From Diphasiastrum complanatum (Eukaryota; Streptophyta; Lycopodiopsida; Lycopodiales; Lycopodiaceae): a stretch of 64,000 nt of DNA. The notes beneath the pieces were generated by a model. That model did not search any database. It was not told the DNA's origin and was given only the letters and a program-made list of their open reading frames with translations. Shown here one piece after another: positions 1 to 9,903 of the stretch. The DNA is taken from positions 23,221-87,220 of the forward strand of contig MU832101.1 of the NCBI GenBank assembly GCA_029204225.1, written 5' to 3'. The translations under genes were made by a program, and so were the position numbers. The first letter of the stretch is position 1. Every line of letters starts with the position of its first letter.

Positions 1-861
1 AAGTTTCTAAGCTAACTTTTTAAGTTTGTTTTGCAAGCTTATCTATTTGTAAACATAAAAAGCTATCTTAAAGTATACCTTTGCTTTTAACATTTTAAAG
101 AAGGGGAGGAAATAAAAGAAAAGTACACAGCCTATACTTGCAGGTTGTACGTGTTGCAAGTACTGACCTGTGTGCCTTTTCCCCTCTTCTTGAGCCTCTT
201 TCTTGGCCTCTCTCATCCTCCTTGTAAAGCTCCACCTGCACATACAAAAAATTTTGCAACCCAACCATCTTCATCACTTTTTGAGAGGAAAAGTCTTTTT
301 TCCTCCACCTCCTCCTCTTGAACATACAATTGTACCTACACCTCCTCCTAAGTCTAAGGACAAGCCTTAAAGGACTTCTAGGTGCTTCTTTGGCCCATAA
401 GGCCAAGAGGTCAAGGTGGTGACCCAAAAGGTGAGTGCGGACGTGACCCAAGTGACCCTTGGGTGAGGTGGCATAGGGAGGGTGGTGGCCATGTGTTTTG
501 AGGGTAGGTGGACCCCATAAGGGGATGCCACTTGTTTTTGGGCCCATGTGCTTGCTAGGTGGCGTCCATAAGGCCTGCCACCCAGCAAAGTCAAAGGAAG
601 GAAATGCTTCTTGGTTTCCAAGGGGAGGCTCGAACCTGGGACCAAAGAAACTTTGGATGCCAAGCCAACCAACTGAGCCAACCCCGTTGGGTCAAAGGAA
701 GGAAATGGTGTGAGGTGGGGGGTAAAGGCTCCATCTTCACCATTGAGGAGCTTAATTGTTGCCTAGTCTCCTTGAGTTGTAGTCTCAAGCTCCCTAAGCC
801 ACTTTGTAGCGAAGCTCTTGCTGTTGTTCCTTCACCTTTTACCTTAATGCGCCATGGACCC
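1..861 (+). other. Chromovirus 1 untranslated leader
   Basis: Non-coding leader between the off-window 5' LTR and gag. It aligns with roughly 22550-23302 of chromovirus 2, including the AAGTTTG-rich start and the GGTGGC-rich middle. No convincing sense ORF. Confidence 0.6.
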
Positions 862-1654
862 TGCTATGCCCTCGGGTGAAGGTCCATCCCACCTCCTCTG
901 ATGATGTAGATACCAATCAACTTGTACAAGCCTTGAATTTGTTGCAAAACCAAATCCTGGATATGCAAGCTAAGCATGTTGCGGCCGAGCAAGAGTGGAG
1001 TTCTTCAACGCACTCGCGGTCCGCTCTCCTTTATCCTATGTTTAATCCGGAATTTTTTTGGGTGAAAAGAAGGACCGACATCCAGATGTTGTATTGCCGT
1101 GGCTCGATCAGTGGAATAGCCATGTTTCCATGCATGACCTGCCTGATAGTACAAAGATCGCTTCTGCCCTCATGTTTTTACGCGGTAAGGCGTTCACATG
1201 GTGGCAGGATCTGAAGGAAAGGGCTGGTGCCCCTTCCACGTGGGATGTCTTTCAGTAAGCCTTTAAAACGGCTTTTCTTCCGGTATTGGATGACTTTGAG
1301 CATTGGCGGCGTTTCGCCACTGTGCAGATGGGTACTAGTTTTGCCCCGATTCGCTTCGCGAATCGATCCTATCTTATTAAAACTACAATTCATCTTGGGG
1401 CTTCTGAAGGAATTTCAACTGGAACTGCGGCGTAACCAACTGCAGACTATTGAAGATGTCCTTCGCTTTGCGAAAATCTTCGATGACGCCCATTTTGCCT
1501 CCCGCAAGGAGCAAAGTTTGCCCAAAGCAGAACAAAAGGAAACGATATTTTTTAAGAAGCGGGGTAAAGACAAGACGGACACCGGTTCCCAGGGCGGGAA
1601 AAAGCGCATCAAGTTGGACCGCGCAGATTACGACACCCCCGCGATCTCATTCGT
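862..1654 (+). pseudogene. gag: Gag remnant of chromovirus 1
   Basis: Reading-frame pieces encode [11 protein letters not shown] near the N-terminus, then a retrotransposon-gag core with LMFLRGKAFTWWQDL at about 1165-1220. At least two frameshifts and several stops separate the parts. A Lys/Arg-rich tail precedes protease; no clear CCHC knuckle is visible. Gag would form the particle that packages element RNA. Confidence 0.6.
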
Positions 1655-2224
1655 ATGAATGGAATCGTAGGACGCCAAGCTGTGATTGTTCTTTTTGATG
1701 ATGGTTTCACACATAACTTTATAAATGCTAAACTGGTGCAGAAACTCAAGGCGGTCACCGCGCCAAGTAATCACTTGCATGTGATGAAAATGGCGTCAGG
1801 GGAAGATCGGCAAGCTTGGGACCAGCTTGTTCCTCAGTTGCCGCTTAAGATTCAAGATCATGTTGAACGGTTGGATTTTCACATTATGAATTTGGATAGC
1901 GTAGACATAATCTCTCAAAATGAGTTTTTAAGAAAGGACTATGTGACTCATAGTATTTTTGTTTTGCATAATGGCTCGTTGGTTGAACTGAAAGGCGATG
2001 TAAACAAGCCTTTTGATCCTATGGTTTCTTCTTTAGAAGTTGTTGAATATTTGAAAGACTTTGGTAATAAAGTTTATCTTTGCTTTTTAAAAGATGAAAT
2101 TTATCTGGATGATCATGCAGTCCAGAGTCTAAATATTGATTTATCGCATTTGCCTTTGAATGTGCCTTCAAATAATCCATTAAGTGTTAATTCACCTGAA
2201 GGAAGAATATTTAACAAAACTTAG
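1655..2224 (+). pseudogene. Aspartic protease region of chromovirus 1
   Basis: A continuous 189-codon frame. Near its start is GRQAVIVLFDDGFTHNFI, the retropepsin active-site block, but the catalytic D-S/T-G triad reads D-D-G, probably inactivating. The rest is the linker between protease and RT. The frame ends at TAG 2222-2224, just before the RT region. Confidence 0.6.
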
Positions 2225-2289
2225 GCAAGAGTATAGTGATGTTTTACCTGATAAACTTCCTGATGGCCTACCTCAATGTTGACCATCAA

Positions 2290-3420
2290 ATAGAGTTGCT
2301 TCCTGGAAGCCAACTTGTATCTCTTTTTCCTTACAGGGTTAGCATCAAGGAAGAGGATGGAATTTCTAGGCAGTTACAAGAACTTCTTAGGATGGGGACC
2401 AATCCTTTTAGTTAATAAAACGGATGGCGGCACACGTTTGTGCGGTGACTTTAAAAAGTTAAATGATTTAACCATCAAGAACAAATATCTCTTACCTAGG
2501 ATGGATGATCTTATGGATCGTCTGAATGGAGCTACGTATTTCTCCAAGATTGATCTTAGATCAAGATACCATCAGATAAGAATTAGGAACGAAGATGTTC
2601 CTAAGACTGGATTTTGATCTAGGTACGGCCATTATGAGTTTTTAGTGTTACCTTTTGGACTCACAAATGCACCTGCCACTTTCCAGCAAATGATGAACGA
2701 TATTCTTCGTCCATATCTGGGAAAGTTTGTGGGGTGTATTTGGACGACATATTGATTTATAGTCGGACCCTTGAGGAGCAAACTAAACTCAAATACCTGG
2801 GCCATGTCATATCTAATAAAGGTCTTGAAATCGATTATGACAAAGTCCGTAAGGTATGAGAATGGCCGAGACCTCAAACAATTCGTGATGTGAATCCTTT
2901 TTGAGCTTCACAAGATTTTTTCACAGGTTCATTTTGGACTATGCCTTAATAGCATTGACCTCAACAAACGTTCTCCATTGATAACATGGACTGATGAAAT
3001 GAATGAGAGTTTTGAGACTCTCAAGCACTGTGTTTCTACGGCTCCACTTTTACACATTGTTGATCCTAACCGACCCTTTGTGGTTGGCACGTATGCTAGC
3101 GACTTTGTTGCAGGAGCGGTCCTTTATCAAGATGGTAGACTAGCTGCTTTTGAAAGCAAGAAGTTGGATCCTGCTCTACCTATGAGAAAGAGCTTTTTGC
3201 AATCATTCACGCATTAAAAATCTGGAGGCATTATCTTTATGGTGCCAGATTTACGGTGATGACCGATCACCAATCCCTTAGGTACATTTGTGATGCCAAG
3301 GACCTTCGTGGCCGTAAGGCTAGATGGTCGGAACTCATTCAGGAGTTTGTGTTTGACATTAAGTATCCTAAAGGTACGTCGAACTGCGTTGTCGATGCCT
3401 TGAGTCGGATTGGAGAGATT
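2290..3420 (+). pseudogene. Reverse transcriptase and RNase H remnant of chromovirus 1
   Basis: The first frame carries [20 protein letters not shown] and the palm start [14 protein letters not shown] (2315-2617). The polymerase box YLDDILIYS is present at about 2738 but follows a 1-nt deletion. About 90 bp after it is missing compared with 24047-24136. RNase H follows in pieces, with [20 protein letters not shown] (Asp of TDAS replaced by Tyr) and VMTDHQSLRY near 3255. Several frameshifts make it non-functional. Confidence 0.75.
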
Positions 3421-3519
3421 AATCAGTTATGCTTTGCTGAGATCCAATCTGATTTGTATCTTTCACTTCGGGATCTTTGTCAAACCGATAGGTTTTTCGG
3501 TCGCATCTGGCTAGATGTC

Positions 3520-3663
3520 TGTTGGAATGTCAATCCATACTCTAGAGAGAACTATCAAACATAGCGGATAACTCAGTGGTAGAGCATCCCATCCGATATG
3601 AAGGAGGTCCTGGGTTCGAATCCTAGTCTGTCCATCCATATTATGATTTATGGATTTCTAACA
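3520..3663 (+). repeat. 5' LTR of the TRIM
   Basis: 144 bp, TG...CA ends. Nine differences from the 3' LTR by eye (about 94 percent identity), mostly transitions, so the insertion is not recent. Confidence 0.88.
3562..3633 (+). ncRNA. tRNA-like sequence in TRIM 5' LTR
   Basis: Box A-like TAACTCAGTGG (3569-3579) and a perfect box B GGTTCGAATCC (3613-3623). The acceptor and D stems carry mismatches compared with the 3' LTR copy, so it is unlikely to be a working tRNA but could still act as a pol III promoter. Confidence 0.65.
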
Positions 3664-3675
3664 TGGTATTAGAGC
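3664..3675 (+). other. Primer binding site of the TRIM
   Basis: TGGTATTAGAGC directly follows the 5' LTR and differs by one base from the usual plant initiator-Met tRNA complement. Confidence 0.8.
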
Positions 3676-3779
3676 TAAGTTAGACCTAACAATTCATGGT
3701 GTCAAAGCCATGGTTAGGTGGCCCAAGTTGTGGGGCAAGTGACAGCTAGGACCCCAACTAAGTGTGGCTTGAGGGGGGG

Positions 3780-3923
3780 TGTTGGAATATCAATCCACAC
3801 TCTAGAGAGAACTATCAAACAGGGCGGACAGCTCAGTGGTAGAGCATCCCATCCGATATGAGGGAGGTCCTGGGTTTGAATCCTAGTCTGTCCATCCATA
3901 TTATGATTTATGGATTTCTGACA
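3780..3923 (+). repeat. 3' LTR of the TRIM
   Basis: 144 bp, preceded by the purine run GAGGGGGGG at 3771-3779 and followed by target duplication ATGTC. Confidence 0.88.
3822..3893 (+). ncRNA. tRNA-like sequence in TRIM 3' LTR with intact acceptor, D and T stems
   Basis: A 72-nt segment folds as acceptor GGGCGGA/TCTGTCC (7 pairs with G-U), D stem GCTC/GAGC around AGTGGTA, and T stem CTGGG/CCTAG around TTTGAAT. ATCCA follows, resembling a discriminator plus CCA. The anticodon stem is imperfect and the anticodon cannot be assigned. Because it sits inside an LTR it is a retroelement component and not a host tRNA gene. Confidence 0.7.
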
Positions 3924-3964
3924 ATGTCCTGACATGAAATTCTAGATCTAGTGATGACCTTGGG

Positions 3965-4536
3965 ATGCAGGATCCCAAGCGACTCAAAGGTCTCAAGGTG
4001 CAAGTAGTAGTAGATTTCCTGCAAGATATGCAAGAAATGCTGTTAGTGGCCAAGGAACGCATGAAAACCGCTCAGGAGAGAGCTCAGTTTTATGCTAACC
4101 GTGGGCGTTCACCTCGGGAAATTGAGGTCGGAACCTGGGTGTATCTTAAAATCCCTAAGGATTCAAAGGTACTTCGGACAGGAAAATGCCATAAGCTATG
4201 TCCATGATATGGCGGACCTTATAAGGTTGTAAAGAAAATCAATCTGGTCACTTATCAGCTAGATCTTCCGATTGGGGTTGGGGTTCATCCTGTTTTCCAT
4301 GTAAGTCGTTTAAAAGAACGACTCAGTAGGAAGGATTCCCTAATTCCGGAAGGTGAACTGGTTGAGTTAGAGGATCTGTCTACCTTTGTTCCTAACGTAC
4401 CTGAAAAAGTGGTTGACGTTCGTCACCAATTGGGAAACTATCTGATTTCTGAATTTCTTGTACGTTGGAATGGAAAGGCAAGTCAGATGATGAGGACACG
4501 TGGGAGAGAGAAGACTATTTAAGACTGAACTTCCCT
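3965..4536 (+). pseudogene. Integrase C-terminus with chromodomain, chromovirus 1
   Basis: After an internal deletion that removed the integrase zinc finger and catalytic core, the frame resumes with [28 protein letters not shown] and a chromodomain block (VVDVRHQL, ISEFLVRWNG, then DDEDTWE after a frameshift). Chromodomains direct integration to marked chromatin in this lineage. This feature classes both related copies as chromoviruses. Confidence 0.7.
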
Positions 4537-4566
4537 GGTTTGCTCCCTTTAGGAGGATACTCTTAA

Positions 4567-4578
4567 AGGGGGAGGGAA
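4567..4578 (+). other. Polypurine tract of chromovirus 1
   Basis: The purine run AAGGGGGAGGGAA lies directly against the LTR start TGTTAGCA, as expected for the plus-strand primer. Confidence 0.7.
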
Positions 4579-5088
4579 TGTTAGCAACAGGAAACTTGAA
4601 GTGACGATCTCATTTATGGGACGGAACGTTGATCTGGAGCTATAGGTCTAATGGGTGCCACGTGTCAATGTCTTCTTGGCGCGCGGTGACTCTTTGTTAT
4701 GGACTCACGTCAGTGTGGACAACAGTCACGTGTCGATGGTCATGCGTGACTCCTATGGTCGGAGATGACCCCACTTGGACTATGTATATAGAGGTGGATC
4801 TCCATGAGCTTGTCATTCATTCTCTCTTGGAGAAGAAGAGCTCTTCCACTGGTGGTCAGGTCAGGACGATTATCTAGGCCTCAGGATGTAGGTAGGCGAG
4901 GGTCAAGGGTAAGGTATGGTGGTATGGGACACCATGGCTTATCGGAGATCTGAGCTTGCTTGATGGTGGTCTGTGGCTCCAGTGCACGGGGGTGAGGTGG
5001 CAGTACCTCTAGGTTGTGGGCAGTAACGTAGCGTTCGTCACCTGTTTGTGCCTTAGCAATGACCGAATCGACGACGGGAGTTCTAACA
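4579..5088 (+). repeat. 3' LTR of chromovirus 1 (510 bp)
   Basis: Begins TGTTAGCAACAGG and ends GGGAGTTCTAACA. It matches 21274-21782 over nearly its whole length. A TATA-like TATGTATATAG lies at about 4781, giving a likely internal promoter. Internal differences include a short deletion in the other copy and extra bases at the other copy's start. Confidence 0.8.
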
Positions 5089-6309
5089 GATCCCAACTTG
5101 AAACTATAGAAAAAGGGAACACGGATGTGGTGAATCGATAATATTGTTGCAGAAAGGAACCAAAGGGCATGTACCATATCAACCAAGAAAGTTTTAATAA
5201 AGCACAATCATAACTACTATGATGTATATGGATAGGCAAGTGAAATGTATCAATGTCCCAAGTTGTCCATACAAACCAAGAGTGTCGATCATCATGAAGT
5301 GGATAGCCTTCTACATGGTAGTGACTATGAAAGTTTGCTTGAAACCCTACATGTGATTGTGTTTTGCTTTGGGGAAATGTAGTGAATGAAACGTTCAACC
5401 TGAAATCTATGGCTATAAATCCATTGGTGAAGGGCACGATTTCTGGTCTATTGTATACATGAAAAAATCCCTAGATCCAAGTTCATGGTAGCAATGGAAG
5501 TTGGCAAAATTTTTAGACTTGGGTGCAAAAAACAAAACCCTAAAAATCTTTGTTGGCGGACTCCAAATCATGGTAATTTGGATCGGCCTCTCCTTTCCCA
5601 ATCTTTCCAGTGAGTTGTGACTTGAGAGGGATTTTGTAGGAGCAGGATCATGTAGCATAGGCAGTGCGAGCCACAGGCAGCAGCTTGCAAGTAGAGGAGA
5701 GGAGGTAGCTATGGCTGTAGCCTGTCACTACAACACAGCTATGCATGATTTAGGGTGGGCCTTTAAATGTGTGATGAAGCTTGAGTTCCAAAATTATATT
5801 TTGTCATGCCCATTGTTTGAGCATGTGCAATGTTAAGGTGTTAGGTAAGATGAAATGAGCCAAATGTTTTTTGCCTTTGGTGGGCCAGACAAATCAGACT
5901 TGTTGAATTTGGTTGATTTATGAATTTTGCTTTGATTTTACTCGACTATGGCTATGTGTCTATCAAATAGAGGGATTATCATGGTGGCAGAATGTATCCT
6001 CAAAACTGGCAATTTGGGAAGAATTTTAGGCATTATTCTTAGAGACTTTTTATGTCAATTGATGATCCACTCATGTACAACAGTTGTATGGACTGTATGA
6101 TTAGTAATCAAAGGGTTTGACTTGTACTTTTAGGTTTTTATTGATTTATTGAGTAAAGTGCCTTTGTTTCACCTAAGTTGGCCCAATGGCATTTTATTCG
6201 GGATTGCCAGCTAATTAGCATAATGATTGTACAATGAATGGACACGGAATGTTTTGCAAACACTTCATGATGCCATCGGAGTGGTGCATATGATAAGTCT
6301 ATAGCGGCT
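5089..6309. other. Intronic sequence with nothing recognised
   Basis: Follows the chromovirus LTR. Frames on either strand are short and match nothing I know. No exon of the host gene was found here. Confidence 0.5.
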
Positions 6310-7240
6310 TTAAGGAAAGTTGAGCTATCATCCTTCTAAAGGGAAAGAAGAGCAAGAAAAGGATTAGACAATTTTTTGATGAATTGGATGAAGCAACGCA
6401 TTCCTTTGCCATGAAACCCAACAACAAGGAGGGGGAGAAATTTTTTTTAAAGCATAGCAAACTACGATGACAGGATCCTAAGTACAAAGCTAATTTCAAT
6501 TGCAAAAAACCAGGACACCTCTATGAGGATTGTTTGAAAAGGGAAAAAAAAGTTGCAAATACCACAGTAGTGGATCTACCAAGGTGTAAATTCTCTCAAT
6601 TGGAAATCAGCTTGATTTGATGGCTGTTTTTGTTAATGTCTCCTTGATCTTTCCACCACCATACAGGTTTGTCCAAAGAGGAAGATTAAATTATTGAACA
6701 AACTGATAACCATTTAAAAATGAGACATTTGAGACCTAGTACCATGAGGGGCTCTTGTTCTTCTTAAGGATAAGAAGGATAGTAGTTTCTGAATGTGTGG
6801 ACTACAATGGGTCAAAGAAATTTACTACTATCCATTGCCAAGAATGGATGACTTGGTGGATAGATTGAGTGGAGGAAAATACCTCATTAGGATAGATCTC
6901 CGTACGACATACCATCAAATCCGTATCCATGTCGATGATGTTCAAAAGACTGGTTTCAGAACCCGTTATGCTCATTACTAGTTTCTTGTACTTCCATTTG
7001 GATTGACCAACACTCTTGTATCTGGAGAAGTTTGTGGTAGTATCTATAGATGATATTCTCATCTATAGTGAAATACTAAAGGAACATTTGGAGCATCTCC
7101 AAGGCTTCTTGAATATCTCAAGGCAAGAGAAATTCTATGCGAAGGACTTCAAATGTAAATTCATGAAATGTGAACTTCTTTACTTGGCTCATCGTATTAC
7201 ATCCAAAGGGATGAAGATTGATAGTACGAGAAACTAAAGA
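6310..7240 (+). pseudogene. Old Ty3/gypsy fragment: gag knuckle, RT palm
   Basis: Pieces include a zinc-knuckle-like CKKPGHLYEDC (about 6505) lacking its first Cys, an RT block PLPRMDDLVDRLSG and YLIRIDLRTTYHQIRI (6830-6935), and FVVVSIDDILIYS (about 7030) where the first residue of the YIDD box is Ser. Sequence between the knuckle and RT is missing. It is more diverged than chromoviruses 1 and 2 and is a separate, older insertion in the same host intron. Confidence 0.7.
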
Positions 7241-7691
7241 TGATTGCTGGATGGCCAATTCCTATGATTATCTGTCATTGAAGTCATGATTGGATTGTAT
7301 GGGCTCTTAGATCCATTTAGTTCTCGATTGATAACAAAATCGATGCCATGCAACATGAAGTAGCTTAGATGTTTTACATGGCTTCAACATTAGACTTGCA
7401 AATACTCCCGACTTCATGTTATTGTATTTTTTGAGCTTTCGAAAAGAAACTAGTACTACAACAAGTTTAGCTAGGAGAAGTGTTTTTAGACTTACCTCTT
7501 CATATTGTACAAATTTCTTATACTGAAATGTTTCTTGGACTCTTTATGTTTGTTTTTTTCATAAGATGATGACCAGATGTTTTTATGCTGATTGATTCTT
7601 ATCGTTTGGTTACATCCCATCTTCATTGGCCCAACCTCATGATATGTCATGTAAGTCATTTTTTTTGGATGTTTATAGGATTTTTTGGCAG

Positions 7692-7780
7692 ATAGAAATA
7701 AGGTTGCAACTCTTGTAAAGCTATCAGATCCTTGGGTGCGTGCCGTCGATGGTATCGTTGGTGAAAGGGTGTCAATGAGG
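7692..7780 (+). CDS. Host gene exon (DRNKV...GERVSMR)
   Basis: The acceptor is a T-rich tract ending TTGGCAG and the donor is AGG|GTAACA. It enters in phase 1: one base from the previous exon completes the Asp codon. It encodes about 30 residues including DPWVRAVDG and GERVSMR, which are typical of the saccharopine-dehydrogenase-like family just before the last beta strands. The preceding exon was searched for in 5.1-7.7 kb and not found. Confidence 0.8.
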
Positions 7781-9816
7781 GTAACATAACCCATTCCTTT
7801 AAGATCCATGTATTTGTACATAATTTATAAGGATGATGCACACACTTGAATGTATAGAGTAATCTACATTTTGCAACTTTAGGATCAATTTAACTGGATA
7901 ATGTTTCTTTGAAAGTAGTGCTTGCTCAACTTGCTTCTTTGCATGATTATGTGTGCCTTTCCTATTATAGGTGGACTTGGAATGCATAGATGGTAAAAAA
8001 GCAGTTGGAATTTATTCTCACAAAAAGCTCTCTATGTAAGTAAACTCACCAATATTCCAAATGACAATGGTTCAGTTCATGATAAACATTCACATAGACA
8101 GCCTTTGTAATATCACGATACTATGTGTAGCAGTCTTATGACACTTGAACCATGGGTACATGTTTTTAAAGCTTTTAGACTCTAATTGTTGGATCACTTG
8201 AAAATTTTCATCAGTTCTAATGGTCATTTCAAGGTTAGTATTTCAAAATGACATTTCCAGAATTTTTACTAGAAAGGTCTCACACGTGATAGTAATACGG
8301 TGAAAAATCTCGTTGGACAGTCTTGAAGTTCTTATTGTTTTGAATCTTTATTGATGTCATTGTATTATGATTTTGTATGGGGTTCAATAGAATGAGATTA
8401 TGAGCATGTTCACATTAGTGTTGTGAGGCAATCAACAACTTTTGATGGTTTATAATGTTGAAATCAATTTTGTAGTATTAGTAAGTTTGCTCTTTATGTT
8501 GAAGAGATGCTTGAAATCCTGAATTATATTGCTAAGCATAGGGTCGTTATTGCCCAATCTATGAATCATGGTATGAAAGATGCCAACTACAAATACATTT
8601 TGCTCATCCTTCCTCACTCAAATTCACGCAAAACACTAAGATATTGGGATGACTCTACGAAGTATAGTCTCTTCATGAATCACACACGCCTTAACCAATT
8701 TCTACTAGAAAAGTTGTGTAGCATGACATTCCTTATACAATAAAGGCTATAAGAAAAAAAATCTTTTAATTCACTTGCTAAATTGCATTTTCCAGCCATT
8801 TTCCTCCAACAAAGATGGATTGACAACCTAGTGATAGATTTTTAGCCATGGAAGTATATATAAAACTATACGATTTGCCACAAAAATGTAGACTATCACA
8901 TGTGATGATGTTGCTCTGCTCAAAGAGTAGATGTGGGAATTTTTCTCAAGCCATCTTGCTTAAAGAGTTTTTTCAGCCAAGTGGGCTAGCTTAGCACAAT
9001 AAGATCTTATTAGGAGCACTTATTGCTCAAGCGGCACTCCATATGAGTTATTTCGACAATAGGCAAAGTAGAGGCCACTTAATAGTGAGAAGACATGGAG
9101 CTTTCTAGAAGTTCAATTCACCTTTTGTAGTGACATGCATAACTTAATTATGAAAATGTTCACATAGCTGATTGACTATCAAAGTTAACATCATTATGTA
9201 ATGCACATTTTCCCTATATGGTTAAGTTCTACTTCTGATTTTAGCTTATGTGCTCAACTATGGCATGAAATTCTAATGTTCTTATTGTCTTATTTATTGC
9301 TTTTGGCACTACACATCTATATGTTGAAGTCCATTGACTTGAAATGACTTTCAGACAAACCAATAATAGATTGTAGGTGAGAGGGTTGACCCATAATCTA
9401 GACAAGACATCTAGCCAACCTGGGTAAATGTGTTGCAAGTAGTGACCTAGTGAGCACGTATATAAGCAGTCCATTTTTCTTTTATAAGGATAACTATCAA
9501 GTGCCTAGCAATTAGGACTTAGCGTTAGTTGAGCCATGACAAACATGCTATTGAAGTGATGAGATCAGCCATTGAGCCGTGCTATAGCTACAAAAAGCAT
9601 AAAAGAGCAGAGCTCATTGGTGTGTAAAATTAGATGATATGAAAGTACATGGTTGTTAGGCTTGATGAGAGATGGAGGACTAATTATGAGCTTAATAATG
9701 TTTAGTAGATGTGTGATTGCAAGGACCTAAAGGCATGTAACATACTTAAAAAGCCAAGTCAATCAGTTGGAAGATAAAGGCTCAACAATCATTTTCAAAG
9801 CGAGAAAAGGGGGGGA

Positions 9817-9903
<87 letters not shown>

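Larger units (their letters stand above)
3520..3923 (+). mobile_element. TRIM retrotransposon with tRNA-like sequence in each LTR (404 bp)
   Basis: Two 144-bp direct repeats (3520-3663, 3780-3923) begin TGTTGGAAT and end ACA. They flank a 116-bp interior that starts with TGGTATTAGAGC, an 11/12 match to an initiator-Met-tRNA primer site, and ends in a purine run against the second repeat. The element is bounded by the 5-bp target duplication ATGTC (3515-3519 and 3924-3928). Chromovirus 2 carries the uninterrupted site at 24741-24760. It encodes no protein, so it depends on other elements. Each repeat contains a tRNA-like segment with pol III boxes, a layout analogous to Cassandra TRIMs, which carry a 5S promoter instead. 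Confidence 0.9.
1..5088 (+). mobile_element. Chromovirus 1: degraded Ty3/gypsy element, 5' LTR off-window
   Basis: Order on the plus strand is leader, gag, protease, RT, RNase H, (most of integrase deleted), integrase C-terminus with chromodomain, purine tract, 3' LTR. The order RT-RNase H-integrase-chromodomain defines chromoviruses. It is a close relative of the copy at 21274-25502, alignable through leader, RT and LTR. Many frameshifts and deletions make it non-autonomous. It carries a later 404-bp TRIM insertion at 3520-3923. Its position upstream of the first visible host exon places it in a host intron. Confidence 0.85.

Noticed and set aside
95-547. Antisense ORF in the chromovirus leader, similar to one at 22801-23079
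   Set aside because: Both arise because the leaders are copies of one another; composition is low-complexity and no domain is visible.
3562-3633. A genuine host tRNA gene
   Set aside because: It lies inside a duplicated LTR, lacks a clear anticodon arm, and its second copy is in the matching LTR.
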